Origin: an uncultured Acetatifactor sp.
Lineage (GTDB): Bacteria; Bacillota; Clostridia; Lachnospirales; Lachnospiraceae
NCBI GenBank assembly: GCA_904501885.1
Contig: CAJGCP010000026.1
Location: forward strand, 1 to 28,301
Direction of reading: 5' to 3'
DNA length: 28,301 nucleotides
A program made the position numbers and the translations under genes. The first letter of the stretch is position 1. Every line of letters begins with the position of its first letter. The notes under the pieces are model-generated. The model was not told the origin of the DNA. It saw nothing but the letters and a program-made list of their open reading frames with translations, and made no database searches. Positions 22,066-28,301 of the stretch are shown here, piece by piece.

Positions 22066-22494
22066 TTAACTTCGTCTGACAAACTCTTTTCCACATTTTC
22101 TGCAGGTAATAGCAATCTTGCCCCTGCCTCTGGGCACACGAATCTTCTGCTTACAGTTCGGACATTTGAAGATACGATGTGTTTGATCTGCCTGAGTATA
22201 GGTCCCACTCTGCCCTTTATTCGCAAAAGTTCTTTTGCCCTTCATTTTTGCAAAATAGTTTCTCACCTTCATCTCGTGGCGCAGATACCACTGATTCTCT
22301 GCAGCACGCTTGGATATATTTCTGGAGAACATTCTGAAATAAGCATATACCATCACCGCCACTGCCAAAGTGTAGAAACTTCCGCTGACAAACATCGACA
22401 ACAACCACAAAACGATTGCCAATATCATCAAGAATTGGTTAAATCTATCATTTCCATATCTGCCCCACATGAAGCGTTGGATTTTTTCTCGCAT
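22066..22494 (-). CDS. Two-helix membrane protein with C-terminal zinc ribbon
   Basis: A 142-residue protein. Residues about 20-36 and 38-54 are hydrophobic and likely form a helical hairpin in the membrane. A basic linker (55-105) leads to a zinc ribbon with CPNC (111-114) and CRKC (131-134), separated by a basic stretch (KIRVPRGRGKIAI) that may touch nucleic acid or phosphate. Both termini should face the cytoplasm. Proteins of this layout are common in Lachnospiraceae but have no assigned function. AAGGAGA lies about 9 nt before the ATG. It starts 25 nt after the PfkB kinase stop, so it is probably carried on the same transcript. Confidence 0.8.
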   Translation of the reverse strand: MREKIQRFMWGRYGNDRFNQFLMILAIVLWLLSMFVSGSFYTLAVAVMVYAYFRMFSRNISKRAAENQWYLRHEMKVRNYFAKMKGKRTFANKGQSGTYTQADQTHRIFKCPNCKQKIRVPRGRGKIAITCRKCGKEFVRRS

Positions 22495-22519
22495 TTAGGC
22501 TTCTCCTTGTTTGTTCAAA

Positions 22520-23542
22520 TTACCGATCCATTTCCGATATCATGCCATCCGATTTATGCTCTTTCACAATCCCCTCAATTTCCTTCAAGTCCGTGGACAG
22601 TAAATCTCCGGGAATGGTATTCTTCAATGCACTGACTGCATTACCATATTCCAAAGCCTTTTGGTACTCATCCGGATGTGCCAACAAACCGTATAATACA
22701 CCGGAAATATAGGCGTCACCACTACCGATTCTGTCGATGACTTCAATATCGGCGTAGGGCGGCTCCTCATAATAGGTATCATCCTTTGCACTATATATTA
22801 CCGATCCAAAGCTGTGACGCTTGGGACTATGCACCACCCGCTGGGTAGAAGCCACAATGGAAATAGGATATTCTTCCGTGAACTGTTTCATAATACTCTT
22901 CAGATCGCCCTCTTTTAAGAAGGTCAATCGAGCTGTACTCTCCGAGCAGAAGAAAATATCCACATAGGGTAAGATTCTCTCAATACATTCCTTAGCCTCG
23001 GCTCCTGTCCAAAGATTTCCTCTAAAGTTCACATCAAAGGAAATCAGTGTTCCTTTTTCCTTGAAGCGCTTGATCATCTCTATCGTAGTTTCCCGCAGTT
23101 CCGGGCTCAAAGCCAATGTAATCCCGCTGGTGTGAAAACACCTGGCTGCTTCAAATACATGGGGATCCAAATCTTCCACACGCAATTTATTTACAGATGT
23201 ATTCTTTCTGTCATATACAATGCGAGGTTTTCTCGGGTATGCACCACTTTCATAATAATACACGCCCAGTCTTGCATCCGGGTCATCGTCATACACCAAA
23301 TAGTCATCACTGACACCACATAGACGAATTCTGTTTTTGATATATACTCCCAAATCATTGTCGGGAAGTTTAGAAATGATGCCACACCTTAGTCCCAGCA
23401 TAGCGGCGCCTGTGGCAGAATTCAACTCCGCACCACCGGCCTGTTTGCTGAATGCATCTCCCCTGGTAATTCTCTCGTTATCGGGCGGAGAAAGACGAAG
23501 CATAATCTCCCCTAAAGATAATAAATCGAATTCTCGTTTCAT
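22520..23542 (-). CDS. PfkB-family sugar kinase (2-keto-3-deoxygluconate kinase or fructokinase type)
   Basis: A ribokinase-fold kinase of 340 residues. The N-terminal substrate region has GEIMLRLSPP and QAGGAELNSATGAAMLG with the Gly-Gly hinge at 36-37. The C-terminal signature is IDRIGSGDAYISG (269-281) with catalytic base Asp276; the usual GAGD is GSGD here. SFDVNFRGNLW (168-178) is typical of the KDG kinase branch. AGGAGAAGG lies before the ATG. It has its own promoter at 23603-23630 but is also downstream of the isomerase-family gene. Together with that gene and the AraC regulator it probably forms a catabolic path for a sugar or sugar acid; 2-keto-3-deoxygluconate is the best guess for the substrate but is not certain. 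Confidence 0.88.
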   Translation of the reverse strand: MKREFDLLSLGEIMLRLSPPDNERITRGDAFSKQAGGAELNSATGAAMLGLRCGIISKLPDNDLGVYIKNRIRLCGVSDDYLVYDDDPDARLGVYYYESGAYPRKPRIVYDRKNTSVNKLRVEDLDPHVFEAARCFHTSGITLALSPELRETTIEMIKRFKEKGTLISFDVNFRGNLWTGAEAKECIERILPYVDIFFCSESTARLTFLKEGDLKSIMKQFTEEYPISIVASTQRVVHSPKRHSFGSVIYSAKDDTYYEEPPYADIEVIDRIGSGDAYISGVLYGLLAHPDEYQKALEYGNAVSALKNTIPGDLLSTDLKEIEGIVKEHKSDGMISEMDR

Positions 23543-23581
23543 GATATTTTCCTTCTCCTTTTATTTTCACTCCATGTAGAA

Positions 23582-23636
23582 AATACAATGAATTCTATTA
23601 CTATCATACCCTATCTGCGTAAAAATGCAATGAATT
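23582..23636 (-). repeat. Pair of 13-bp direct repeats bracketing the kinase promoter
   Basis: AATTCATTGYATT (minus strand) occurs at 23624-23636 and at 23582-23594 with one mismatch, 42 bp or four helical turns apart. One copy covers the -35 and the other lies just downstream of the start. This is a candidate operator pair acting by looping or cooperative binding. Confidence 0.5.
23603..23630 (-). promoter_or_regulatory. Promoter of the PfkB kinase gene
   Basis: On the minus strand TTGCAT (23625-23630), a 16-bp spacer and TATGAT (23603-23608) make a good sigma-A promoter, about 60 nt before the start codon. It lies within the direct-repeat pair. Confidence 0.55.
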
Positions 23637-23649
23637 TAATATGTAGACT

Positions 23650-25056
23650 TTATGAAAAAATACTATAATCCATACTTAAATTAGGGAAATACTTACAAAA
23701 CTCTTTTAACTCCTTTGTGTAATCCCCCTCAATTTCTACAAAGTGATGGATATAGGGGCCTTCTATCAGTCTATCCTCCCATGCCTGAAGATTGTCAAAT
23801 TCTGCCCAAAGGTATGTCCCATGGGTTTGGGGTCCCTGTGTGGTGCGACATACACCTGCCAGCATCATATAATTTCCATTCTCCTGATCCATGCGTGCTA
23901 CCGTATACTGACCATCTTTTACCTTAAACCATTCTCTCTGATTCACCAGACGAGCCTTACAGGAAGGATCCTTAACCGAAAGGGGGAAGGGGCCACAGTG
24001 CCATAGTAATTCTGCATTGGGGTTCGATGGATGACGCACGGTGAATTCACCCAAAAAGGGCTTCTTCTCCCCCAACGAAGCGGCATTCAAAAGCACCATG
24101 GTCATGGCGCAATGCATATCACTTTCACAACTGATTATATAGCCAAGATCATTTAATATACCATATACGGCGCAGGGCGCCAATCCGTCAAACATAATGG
24201 GCGTAGCTGTCCAACACTCTGCGCTGATAACATCTAATTTGAATTCCTCGAACAAGTCCCGATAAGTGACCACCAGGCATGCCATACGCTCCAGATAATC
24301 CGGAGTCAACGCATCCATTTCGTAGTTTTCCTGAAACACCTTTACAAATTCAGCAATCTCTTGGGTCTTCTCCTTCTTGGTCCTTAGAAACCTATCCTCA
24401 ACAATCGCCATATTTATGGGCACGATTTTTACGCCAAATTTCTGCAGAATTTCCCCCTCATTCCATATGACAGAAAAAAACGGTGCCGGTCGGGTACCTA
24501 TCTGTCCAACCCGTAATCCGGTAAAGTTTTTAACCATACAGGTCACTCTCACAAAACGGTCTAATGCTTCTTTAAATTCGTCTGATTCCACTCTACAACA
24601 GGGAATATGTGAAAAAGGAATACCCATGCGTTGCATTTGCCTGGACACACCAAACAACCCGCACTGAGAGTCCGTGGGCCGCATGCCATCTTCATAATAT
24701 TCATCATCCAAAGGTGCCCAAAGACAGACAGGCTTTCCCAGAGCCTTTGCAATATCCGCTGCTGCCTCTTCATTTCCAAAATTACAATTTATAATAATAA
24801 CCGCGTCAACTCCTTCTTGTCGAAAGCGCTCCACAACCTGCAGCGCAGACTCATCATCATAAATCAGGTCATTATGCCCCAGGCCGTTAGCATCTACAAA
24901 TTCTACATGGTCATCCGTAAAATTTTCCTCAATATAGTTGACGAAACGATGTCCTCTCTCCTCCGCCGAAGTCCATGTCAAAAAAGTCCTGGGAGGACGA
25001 TTGTTTGTATTTCTACGCATGGGTATCAATCCGATTTTCACTTTATACTGCAACAT
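23650..25056 (-). CDS. L-fucose/L-arabinose isomerase family protein
   Basis: A 468-residue member of the fucose/arabinose ketol-isomerase family, which interconverts aldoses and ketoses with a bound divalent metal. The N-terminal domain has VDAVIIINCNFGNEEAAADIA and KPVCLWAPLDDEY. Candidate metal/catalytic acids are Glu280 in VISAECWTATP, and Glu311 and Asp313 in CESDMHCAM; LLWHCGPFP supplies the usual histidine. The C-terminal beta domain reads THGTYLWAEF. It differs enough from classical AraA and FucI that the sugar cannot be named. The start at 25056 is chosen because GGAGGT lies about 7 nt upstream; the earlier in-frame GTG overlaps that site. It is divergent from an AraC regulator and upstream of the PfkB kinase. 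Confidence 0.88.
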   Translation of the reverse strand: MLQYKVKIGLIPMRRNTNNRPPRTFLTWTSAEERGHRFVNYIEENFTDDHVEFVDANGLGHNDLIYDDESALQVVERFRQEGVDAVIIINCNFGNEEAAADIAKALGKPVCLWAPLDDEYYEDGMRPTDSQCGLFGVSRQMQRMGIPFSHIPCCRVESDEFKEALDRFVRVTCMVKNFTGLRVGQIGTRPAPFFSVIWNEGEILQKFGVKIVPINMAIVEDRFLRTKKEKTQEIAEFVKVFQENYEMDALTPDYLERMACLVVTYRDLFEEFKLDVISAECWTATPIMFDGLAPCAVYGILNDLGYIISCESDMHCAMTMVLLNAASLGEKKPFLGEFTVRHPSNPNAELLWHCGPFPLSVKDPSCKARLVNQREWFKVKDGQYTVARMDQENGNYMMLAGVCRTTQGPQTHGTYLWAEFDNLQAWEDRLIEGPYIHHFVEIEGDYTKELKEFCKYFPNLSMDYSIFS

Positions 25057-25187
25057 TTTTAACACCTCCGTTTTTCCTTCACATTAATTGCGACATCTTA
25101 ATTTAAGTATATCGAAACCCTGAACATAGGGAAATGTTGCTTCCGCCGATAAACATGGACAAAACTGCTATTATTTTAAAAATCACA

Positions 25188-25215
25188 TTGATGTATGAAA
25201 AGAATTATGTATAAT
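25188..25215 (+). promoter_or_regulatory. Promoter of the second AraC-family gene
   Basis: TTGATG (25188-25193), 16 bp, TATAAT (25210-25215) gives a good sigma-A promoter 39 nt before the start codon. In the opposite direction the isomerase gene has only a TATACT -10 (complement of 25106-25111) with no recognisable -35, as expected if the regulator activates it. Confidence 0.6.
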
Positions 25216-25254
25216 ATGCTTAAAGGGAAAAGTAATCTGTGGGGAGGTTTTCAT

Positions 25255-26067
25255 ATGAAGATTCATGACGGACAACTGTCGGACACAACCAATATTGACA
25301 GCAATTCATATCTGCAGATCAACAGTTGCGGAATTCAGGTACAGTCACATAGCGGAAAACTCACCTATCGAAAACAAGGCAGACGTGATTATCACATTAT
25401 TTACATCATAGACGGAAGCTGTGAAGTGGAGTATAACGGAACACTTTCTGTGCTGAAACGGGGATTTGTTCTATATCCCCCACATATGGCACAGCGATAT
25501 ATTGAGCAAAAGGATACAAAAAAACTTTGGATTCATTTTAACGGCTATAGCGTGGAGGAGATTTTAAAGGAAGCCAATCTAAGTTGCGGCGTTCACCACG
25601 TCCCCCCTTCTCCCGTCTGCGAAAAAATATTTGTGCAGCTGGTTGCAGAACACAATAAAAAAATAGTCCCTTCCAACGCAAAGGGACTACTTCTTACTTT
25701 TTTATGTACTCTGGGAAAGTCTATTCACAATATACAAACCACCAACGAGAAAATAGATGAGGCGATTTCTTTCATCACCATGAATTATAATATGGAAATC
25801 AGCACCTGGGAATTAGCCACATCTTGCAACCTCAGTGAGAGCCGCTTTATGCATCTGTTCAAAGAACGAGTAGGGCATTCTCCCCACTCCTATCAGCAGA
25901 CCCTTCGCATCAATAACAGCCTCACACTACTTGCCTCCACGCAATTAAGTATCACGGATATCAGTATGCAAATCGGATATACAGACCCTCTCTATTTCAG
26001 CAGGGTGTTCAAAAAGCATACCGGCATGTCGCCAAAACAGTACCGTGCCACCTCATCCCAGACCTGA
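25255..26067 (+). CDS. AraC-family transcriptional regulator
   Basis: A 270-residue regulator. The N-terminal AraC-type ligand pocket shows YHIIYIIDGSCEVEYNG, KRGFVLYPPHMAQRY and KKLWIHFNGY, the layout of sugar-responsive members. The C-terminal DNA-binding domain has LATSCNLSESRFMHLFKERVGHSPHSYQ as first helix-turn-helix and DISMQIGYTDPLYFSRVFKK as second, ending TGMSPKQYR. The start at 25255 has GGGGAGG about 8 nt upstream, while the earlier in-frame ATGs have no ribosome-binding site. It is divergent from the isomerase-family gene with a 198-bp shared control region, so it most likely activates that gene in response to its sugar. Confidence 0.93.
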   Translation: MKIHDGQLSDTTNIDSNSYLQINSCGIQVQSHSGKLTYRKQGRRDYHIIYIIDGSCEVEYNGTLSVLKRGFVLYPPHMAQRYIEQKDTKKLWIHFNGYSVEEILKEANLSCGVHHVPPSPVCEKIFVQLVAEHNKKIVPSNAKGLLLTFLCTLGKSIHNIQTTNEKIDEAISFITMNYNMEISTWELATSCNLSESRFMHLFKERVGHSPHSYQQTLRINNSLTLLASTQLSITDISMQIGYTDPLYFSRVFKKHTGMSPKQYRATSSQT

Positions 26068-26097
26068 ATGTTTGCAGCTGTTATATCGCTGATAATG

Positions 26098-26514
26098 CTA
26101 ATTTCTATGCACTCCCAAAGTGGCCATCAATGCTTCCTGCAAGATTCTGGAAACATTCACACCAGCTTTATCTGCTTCATAATTCAACCAACTCGGCAAA
26201 GCTACATTTCTTCTCACTGTTTTTGTATCAATTTTTCTTCTGTATTCTGAAGAATCAATATCTACATAAGAAATCACTGTCTTGCCATCACTTGAAAATG
26301 TACCATTCTCTACATCGAGAGACGCAAAGTCTGATGGTTGAGGAATTTCGAGTTTTGCATCTTCCAAGGAAACACATTTTAACTCTATTGCATCTCTCGC
26401 CATATCGATTGCATTATTCATATCTTTGCCTTCAGTCAAAATCTCCAAGTCAGGCACTTCAACTAAGACAACAGCATCTGTCATCGTGAAATAAACCGGA
26501 TAAACCGCTTTCAT
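26098..26514 (-). CDS. hicB: HicB-family antitoxin
   Basis: Antitoxin of a type II HicAB pair, 138 residues. Residues 1-65 have the degraded RNase-H-like HicB fold (YPVYFTMTDAVVLVEVPDL, EGKDMNNAIDMARDAIEL). The C-terminal about 35 residues (RRNVALPSWLNYEADKAGV, then SRILQEALMATLGV) look like a ribbon-helix-helix DNA-binding domain used for autorepression. GGAGGG precedes the ATG. It follows hicA by 26 nt in the order toxin-antitoxin that is usual for HicAB, and is convergent with the AraC gene (30 bp between stops). Both genes look intact. Confidence 0.92.
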   Translation of the reverse strand: MKAVYPVYFTMTDAVVLVEVPDLEILTEGKDMNNAIDMARDAIELKCVSLEDAKLEIPQPSDFASLDVENGTFSSDGKTVISYVDIDSSEYRRKIDTKTVRRNVALPSWLNYEADKAGVNVSRILQEALMATLGVHRN

Positions 26515-26540
26515 ATTCTTCCCTCCGTTAAAATACTTGA

Positions 26541-26714
26541 TTATATTAGTCCTCTTCTTTTTAGAATCGCTTTCGCTAGAAGTTCATTAATTTCTTTATG
26601 CCTAGGTACTTCTTCTCTTTCTTCTCCTCTCACATAAACATCATGATTGCTCCCATGTCGTTCGAAAGTAAAGCCTCCTTTTTCGAGCCTTTTGATCAAA
26701 TCCCTTCGCTTCAT
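26541..26714 (-). CDS. hicA: HicA-family mRNA interferase toxin
   Basis: A 57-residue double-stranded-RNA-binding-fold toxin that cleaves mRNA when free of HicB. It shows MKRRDLIKRLEKGGF followed by the active-site loop HGSNHDVYV, with the catalytic His at position 24, and the C-terminal VPRHKEINELLAKAILKR. The start at 26714 has AGGGGAA about 6 nt before it; the upstream in-frame extension lies in promoter sequence. Size is typical of HicA. All signature residues are present, so the toxin is probably active. Confidence 0.93.
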   Translation of the reverse strand: MKRRDLIKRLEKGGFTFERHGSNHDVYVRGEEREEVPRHKEINELLAKAILKRRGLI

Positions 26715-26736
26715 TAATATTCCCCTTACACATATT

Positions 26737-26766
26737 ATTATACACACTAATTACACAACAGGTCAA
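26737..26766 (-). promoter_or_regulatory. Promoter of hicAB
   Basis: On the minus strand TTGACC (26761-26766), an 18-bp spacer and TATAAT (26737-26742) form a strong promoter about 22 nt before the hicA start codon. The spacer and start region contain three TGTGTA-like motifs spaced about one helical turn apart, candidate sites for HicB autorepression. Confidence 0.65.
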
Positions 26767-26812
26767 TATTTAATTATTCTTTCGGATTGTCTGTTAAGAG
26801 ACCCTTAACTTA

Positions 26813-26853
26813 GAAAAATAGAAAGAACACACAACATGATATTGTGTGTTCTT
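26813..26853 (-). terminator. Rho-independent terminator of the nitroreductase gene
   Basis: AAGAACACACAA (26823-26834) pairs perfectly with TTGTGTGTTCTT (26842-26853) around a 7-nt loop. On the minus strand the stem is followed by TCTATTTTT. It lies about 58 nt after the nitroreductase stop. Confidence 0.75.
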
Positions 26854-26910
26854 ATGTTAGCACTGGTATATGGCGGAAGTCAAGCCACGATTGATTGCTT
26901 CGTCAATTTA

Positions 26911-27489
26911 TTACAAATACCTCACTACATCTTCGAGTTTCCTCTTCGGCACTATATAGTTTCTTGTCTCGTCCATGTAATACTTGATATCGTCAGCAGA
27001 CTTGGTGTCCTCAATCCGACTTGTATGTGTAGGATAACCAAAAGCTATCACTGTGTGCAGTTTTTCTGTTTCAGCAAGCCCAAACATTTCAGACAGTGCA
27101 GGTTTGTTGCAGGCGCCAATGATGCAACTGCCCACTCCATGGTTCCATGCAGCAAGGGTCATATTACTGATGGCAAGACCGGCATCTGTATCAGAATCTC
27201 TACTAATATTCAAATCCTGCACAACACCAATAAACAACACGGGTTTCTCATCCTCCTTAGGCTGTCCCAATTCAGGTGGCAGATAGCCTGCCCACTTGGT
27301 ATGGGAAAACACTTCAGACACATCTGCAGGTTTATTGATCACCACATACTTCAAAGGCTGTCTGTTGGCTGCGCTGGATGCCAGTCTTGCCGCCACTAAG
27401 ATTTCATCAATGATTTCCTGCGCCACCTCTCTTTGCTCAAATCTGCGATAGGTTCTGCGCGTCTGCAATAATTCCATTAATTCATTCAT
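26911..27489 (-). CDS. Nitroreductase family flavoprotein
   Basis: A 192-residue FMN-dependent oxidoreductase of the nitroreductase superfamily. The N-terminal flavin-phosphate motif is QTRRTYRRF (residues 9-17). ARLASSAANRQPLKYVVI and AAWNHGVGSCIIGA with the Gly-rich flavin loop follow. It lacks the C-terminal ferredoxin-like part seen in some clostridial relatives. The physiological substrate of such enzymes is usually unknown. The start at 27489 is preferred because GGGAG lies about 11 nt upstream and the protein then begins at the normal position; about 25 more in-frame codons upstream lack family similarity and overlap the pnp 3' hairpin. It lies 79 nt after pnp on the same strand. Confidence 0.9.
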   Translation of the reverse strand: MNELMELLQTRRTYRRFEQREVAQEIIDEILVAARLASSAANRQPLKYVVINKPADVSEVFSHTKWAGYLPPELGQPKEDEKPVLFIGVVQDLNISRDSDTDAGLAISNMTLAAWNHGVGSCIIGACNKPALSEMFGLAETEKLHTVIAFGYPTHTSRIEDTKSADDIKYYMDETRNYIVPKRKLEDVVRYL

Positions 27490-27519
27490 TGCTTTTATTT
27501 CTCCCTTCATATATACAGC

Positions 27520-27549
27520 AAAGGGAGACCACAATCGGTCCCCCTCTTT
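27520..27549 (-). terminator. Hairpin after pnp, possible weak terminator
   Basis: AAAGGGAGACC (27520-27530) can pair with GGTCCCCCTCTTT (27537-27549) with small mismatches. On the minus strand only TTT follows, so termination would be partial and some pnp transcripts may run into the nitroreductase gene. Confidence 0.45.
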
Positions 27550-27568
27550 ATCTTTTGTATGCAAAAGC

Positions 27569-28301
27569 TTACGCCTGTGCTACGTCCTTCATAGAGAAGC
27601 TCATTCTTCCCATCTTGTCCTTGCCAAGGCATACAACAGTCACATTATCACCAAGAGTAAGAACATCTTCTACATGGTTGATTCTCTCTTTAGCAATCTT
27701 AGAAATGTGTACCATTCCTTCCTTGCCGGGTGCAAATTCTACAAACGCACCAAATTCTTTGATGCTTACAACTTTGCCCTTGAAAATCTGACCTTCTTCG
27801 AACTCTGTGGTAATGATCTGAATCATCTCCACTGCCTTGTCCATCATTGCCTGGTCAGTACCGCATACGGATACCATACCATCATCAGTGATGTCAATCT
27901 TAACGCCGGTACGAGCGATAATCTCATTGATGGTCTTACCTCTCTGACCAACCACTTCACCAATCTTCTCAGGATCAATCTGAATGGAAACAATCTTAGG
28001 TGCGTAAGGACCAACTTCAGGTCTGGGCTCTGCGATTGCAGGCTTCATACAGGTATCCATGATGAACAGTCTTGCTTCGCGGCATCTTGCGATAGCACCC
28101 TCTACGATGGGTCTGGTCAGACCGTGGATCTTAATATCCATCTGGATCGCAGTGATACCGTCATGGGTACCGGCTACCTTGAAGTCCATATCGCCGAAGA
28201 AGTCTTCCAGACCCTGGATATCGGTAAGTACCAGATAATCATCATCGGTATCACCGGTAACCAGACCACAGGAAATACCTGCAACCATCTTCTTGATTGG
28301 A
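27569..28301 (-). CDS. pnp: Polyribonucleotide nucleotidyltransferase, C-terminal part (cut by the right window edge)
   Basis: Phosphorolytic 3'-5' exoribonuclease involved in RNA decay. About 244 residues of the C-terminal end are visible. The end of the second RNase PH domain has GLVTGDTDDDYLVLTDIQGLED and FKVAGTHDGITAIQMDIK, with the conserved acidic residues of the active site. A KH domain follows (IGEVVGQRGKTINEIIARTGVKIDI, in which the GxxG loop is GQRG). The S1 domain is complete (GQIFKGKVVSIKEFGAFVEF ... GMVHISKI), and the protein ends soon after S1. The reading frame is open to the window edge, so the true start lies outside. Confidence 0.97.
   Translation of the reverse strand, partial: PIKKMVAGISCGLVTGDTDDDYLVLTDIQGLEDFFGDMDFKVAGTHDGITAIQMDIKIHGLTRPIVEGAIARCREARLFIMDTCMKPAIAEPRPEVGPYAPKIVSIQIDPEKIGEVVGQRGKTINEIIARTGVKIDITDDGMVSVCGTDQAMMDKAVEMIQIITTEFEEGQIFKGKVVSIKEFGAFVEFAPGKEGMVHISKIAKERINHVEDVLTLGDNVTVVCLGKDKMGRMSFSMKDVAQA

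Noticed and set aside
26836..27399. Open plus-strand frame of 187 codons opposite the nitroreductase gene
   Set aside because: It runs through the nitroreductase terminator and the antisense of a well-supported gene, and has a Cys/His-rich composition typical of an antisense shadow.
1..28301. CRISPR arrays, insertion sequences, prophage genes, tRNA and rRNA
   Set aside because: No regularly spaced repeats, transposase or integrase motifs, or cloverleaf-like and rRNA-like sequences were recognised on either strand.

Overview
The window looks like ordinary chromosome from a strictly fermentative member of the Clostridia, most likely a Lachnospiraceae-type gut bacterium. This rests on Gram-positive ribosome-binding sites (AGGAGG-like) in front of nearly every gene, a FeoA/FeoB/small Cys-rich FeoB-associated set, an SfsA-MutY fusion, a DUF1653 protein, a PheB-type ACT protein and a homoserine-kinase candidate of the phosphoglycerate-mutase fold. 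I see no rRNA, tRNA, CRISPR array, insertion sequence or phage gene. Two genes are cut by the window edges: the one starting at 20 on the minus strand, and pnp at the right end.

Layout. 1-3155 (minus): a D-amino-acid salvage group made of an internally deleted aminotransferase remnant, an N-acyl-D-amino-acid deacylase, an alanine-racemase-type enzyme and the start of another gene. 3396-5826: an AraC regulator convergent with a neutral-ceramidase-like hydrolase, whose upstream region carries 21-bp-spaced direct repeats typical of AraC-family sites. 5976-10575 (minus): a threonine-branch operon with a clear promoter and terminator, in the order PheB-like ACT protein, homoserine dehydrogenase without its own ACT domain, candidate homoserine kinase, aspartokinase. 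10641-12047: monocistronic glyA with promoter and terminator. 12156-13082: a lipid kinase. 13089-16865 (minus): a four-gene cluster of a membrane-anchored unknown protein, a DUF1653 protein, a 5'-nucleotidase and the SfsA-MutY fusion. 17063-17734: a class II aldolase-like protein with an altered metal site and a microcompartment-targeting-like tail.

17814-20985: an iron module. feoA, feoB and a 58-residue Cys-rich membrane protein run leftwards from a consensus promoter overlapped by dyads of the DtxR/IdeR type. A divergent DtxR-family regulator with iron-type ligands lies next to it. 20972-26067: a sugar-acid or deoxysugar catabolic block (AraC regulator, fucose/arabinose-isomerase-family enzyme, PfkB kinase) followed on the same strand by a zinc-ribbon membrane protein, a C-terminal scrap of a CrtO-like acyltransferase and a Cof-type phosphatase. 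26098-26714: a HicAB toxin-antitoxin pair with its promoter. 26911-28301: a small nitroreductase and the 3' end of pnp.

Most genes are housekeeping or central metabolism. The least explained items are the orphan aldolase-like protein with an encapsulation-like tail, the ceramidase-like locus with its AraC-type operator, the paired dyads in the leader of the threonine operon, and the two gene remnants. Family calls are from sequence motifs read by eye; no database search was run.
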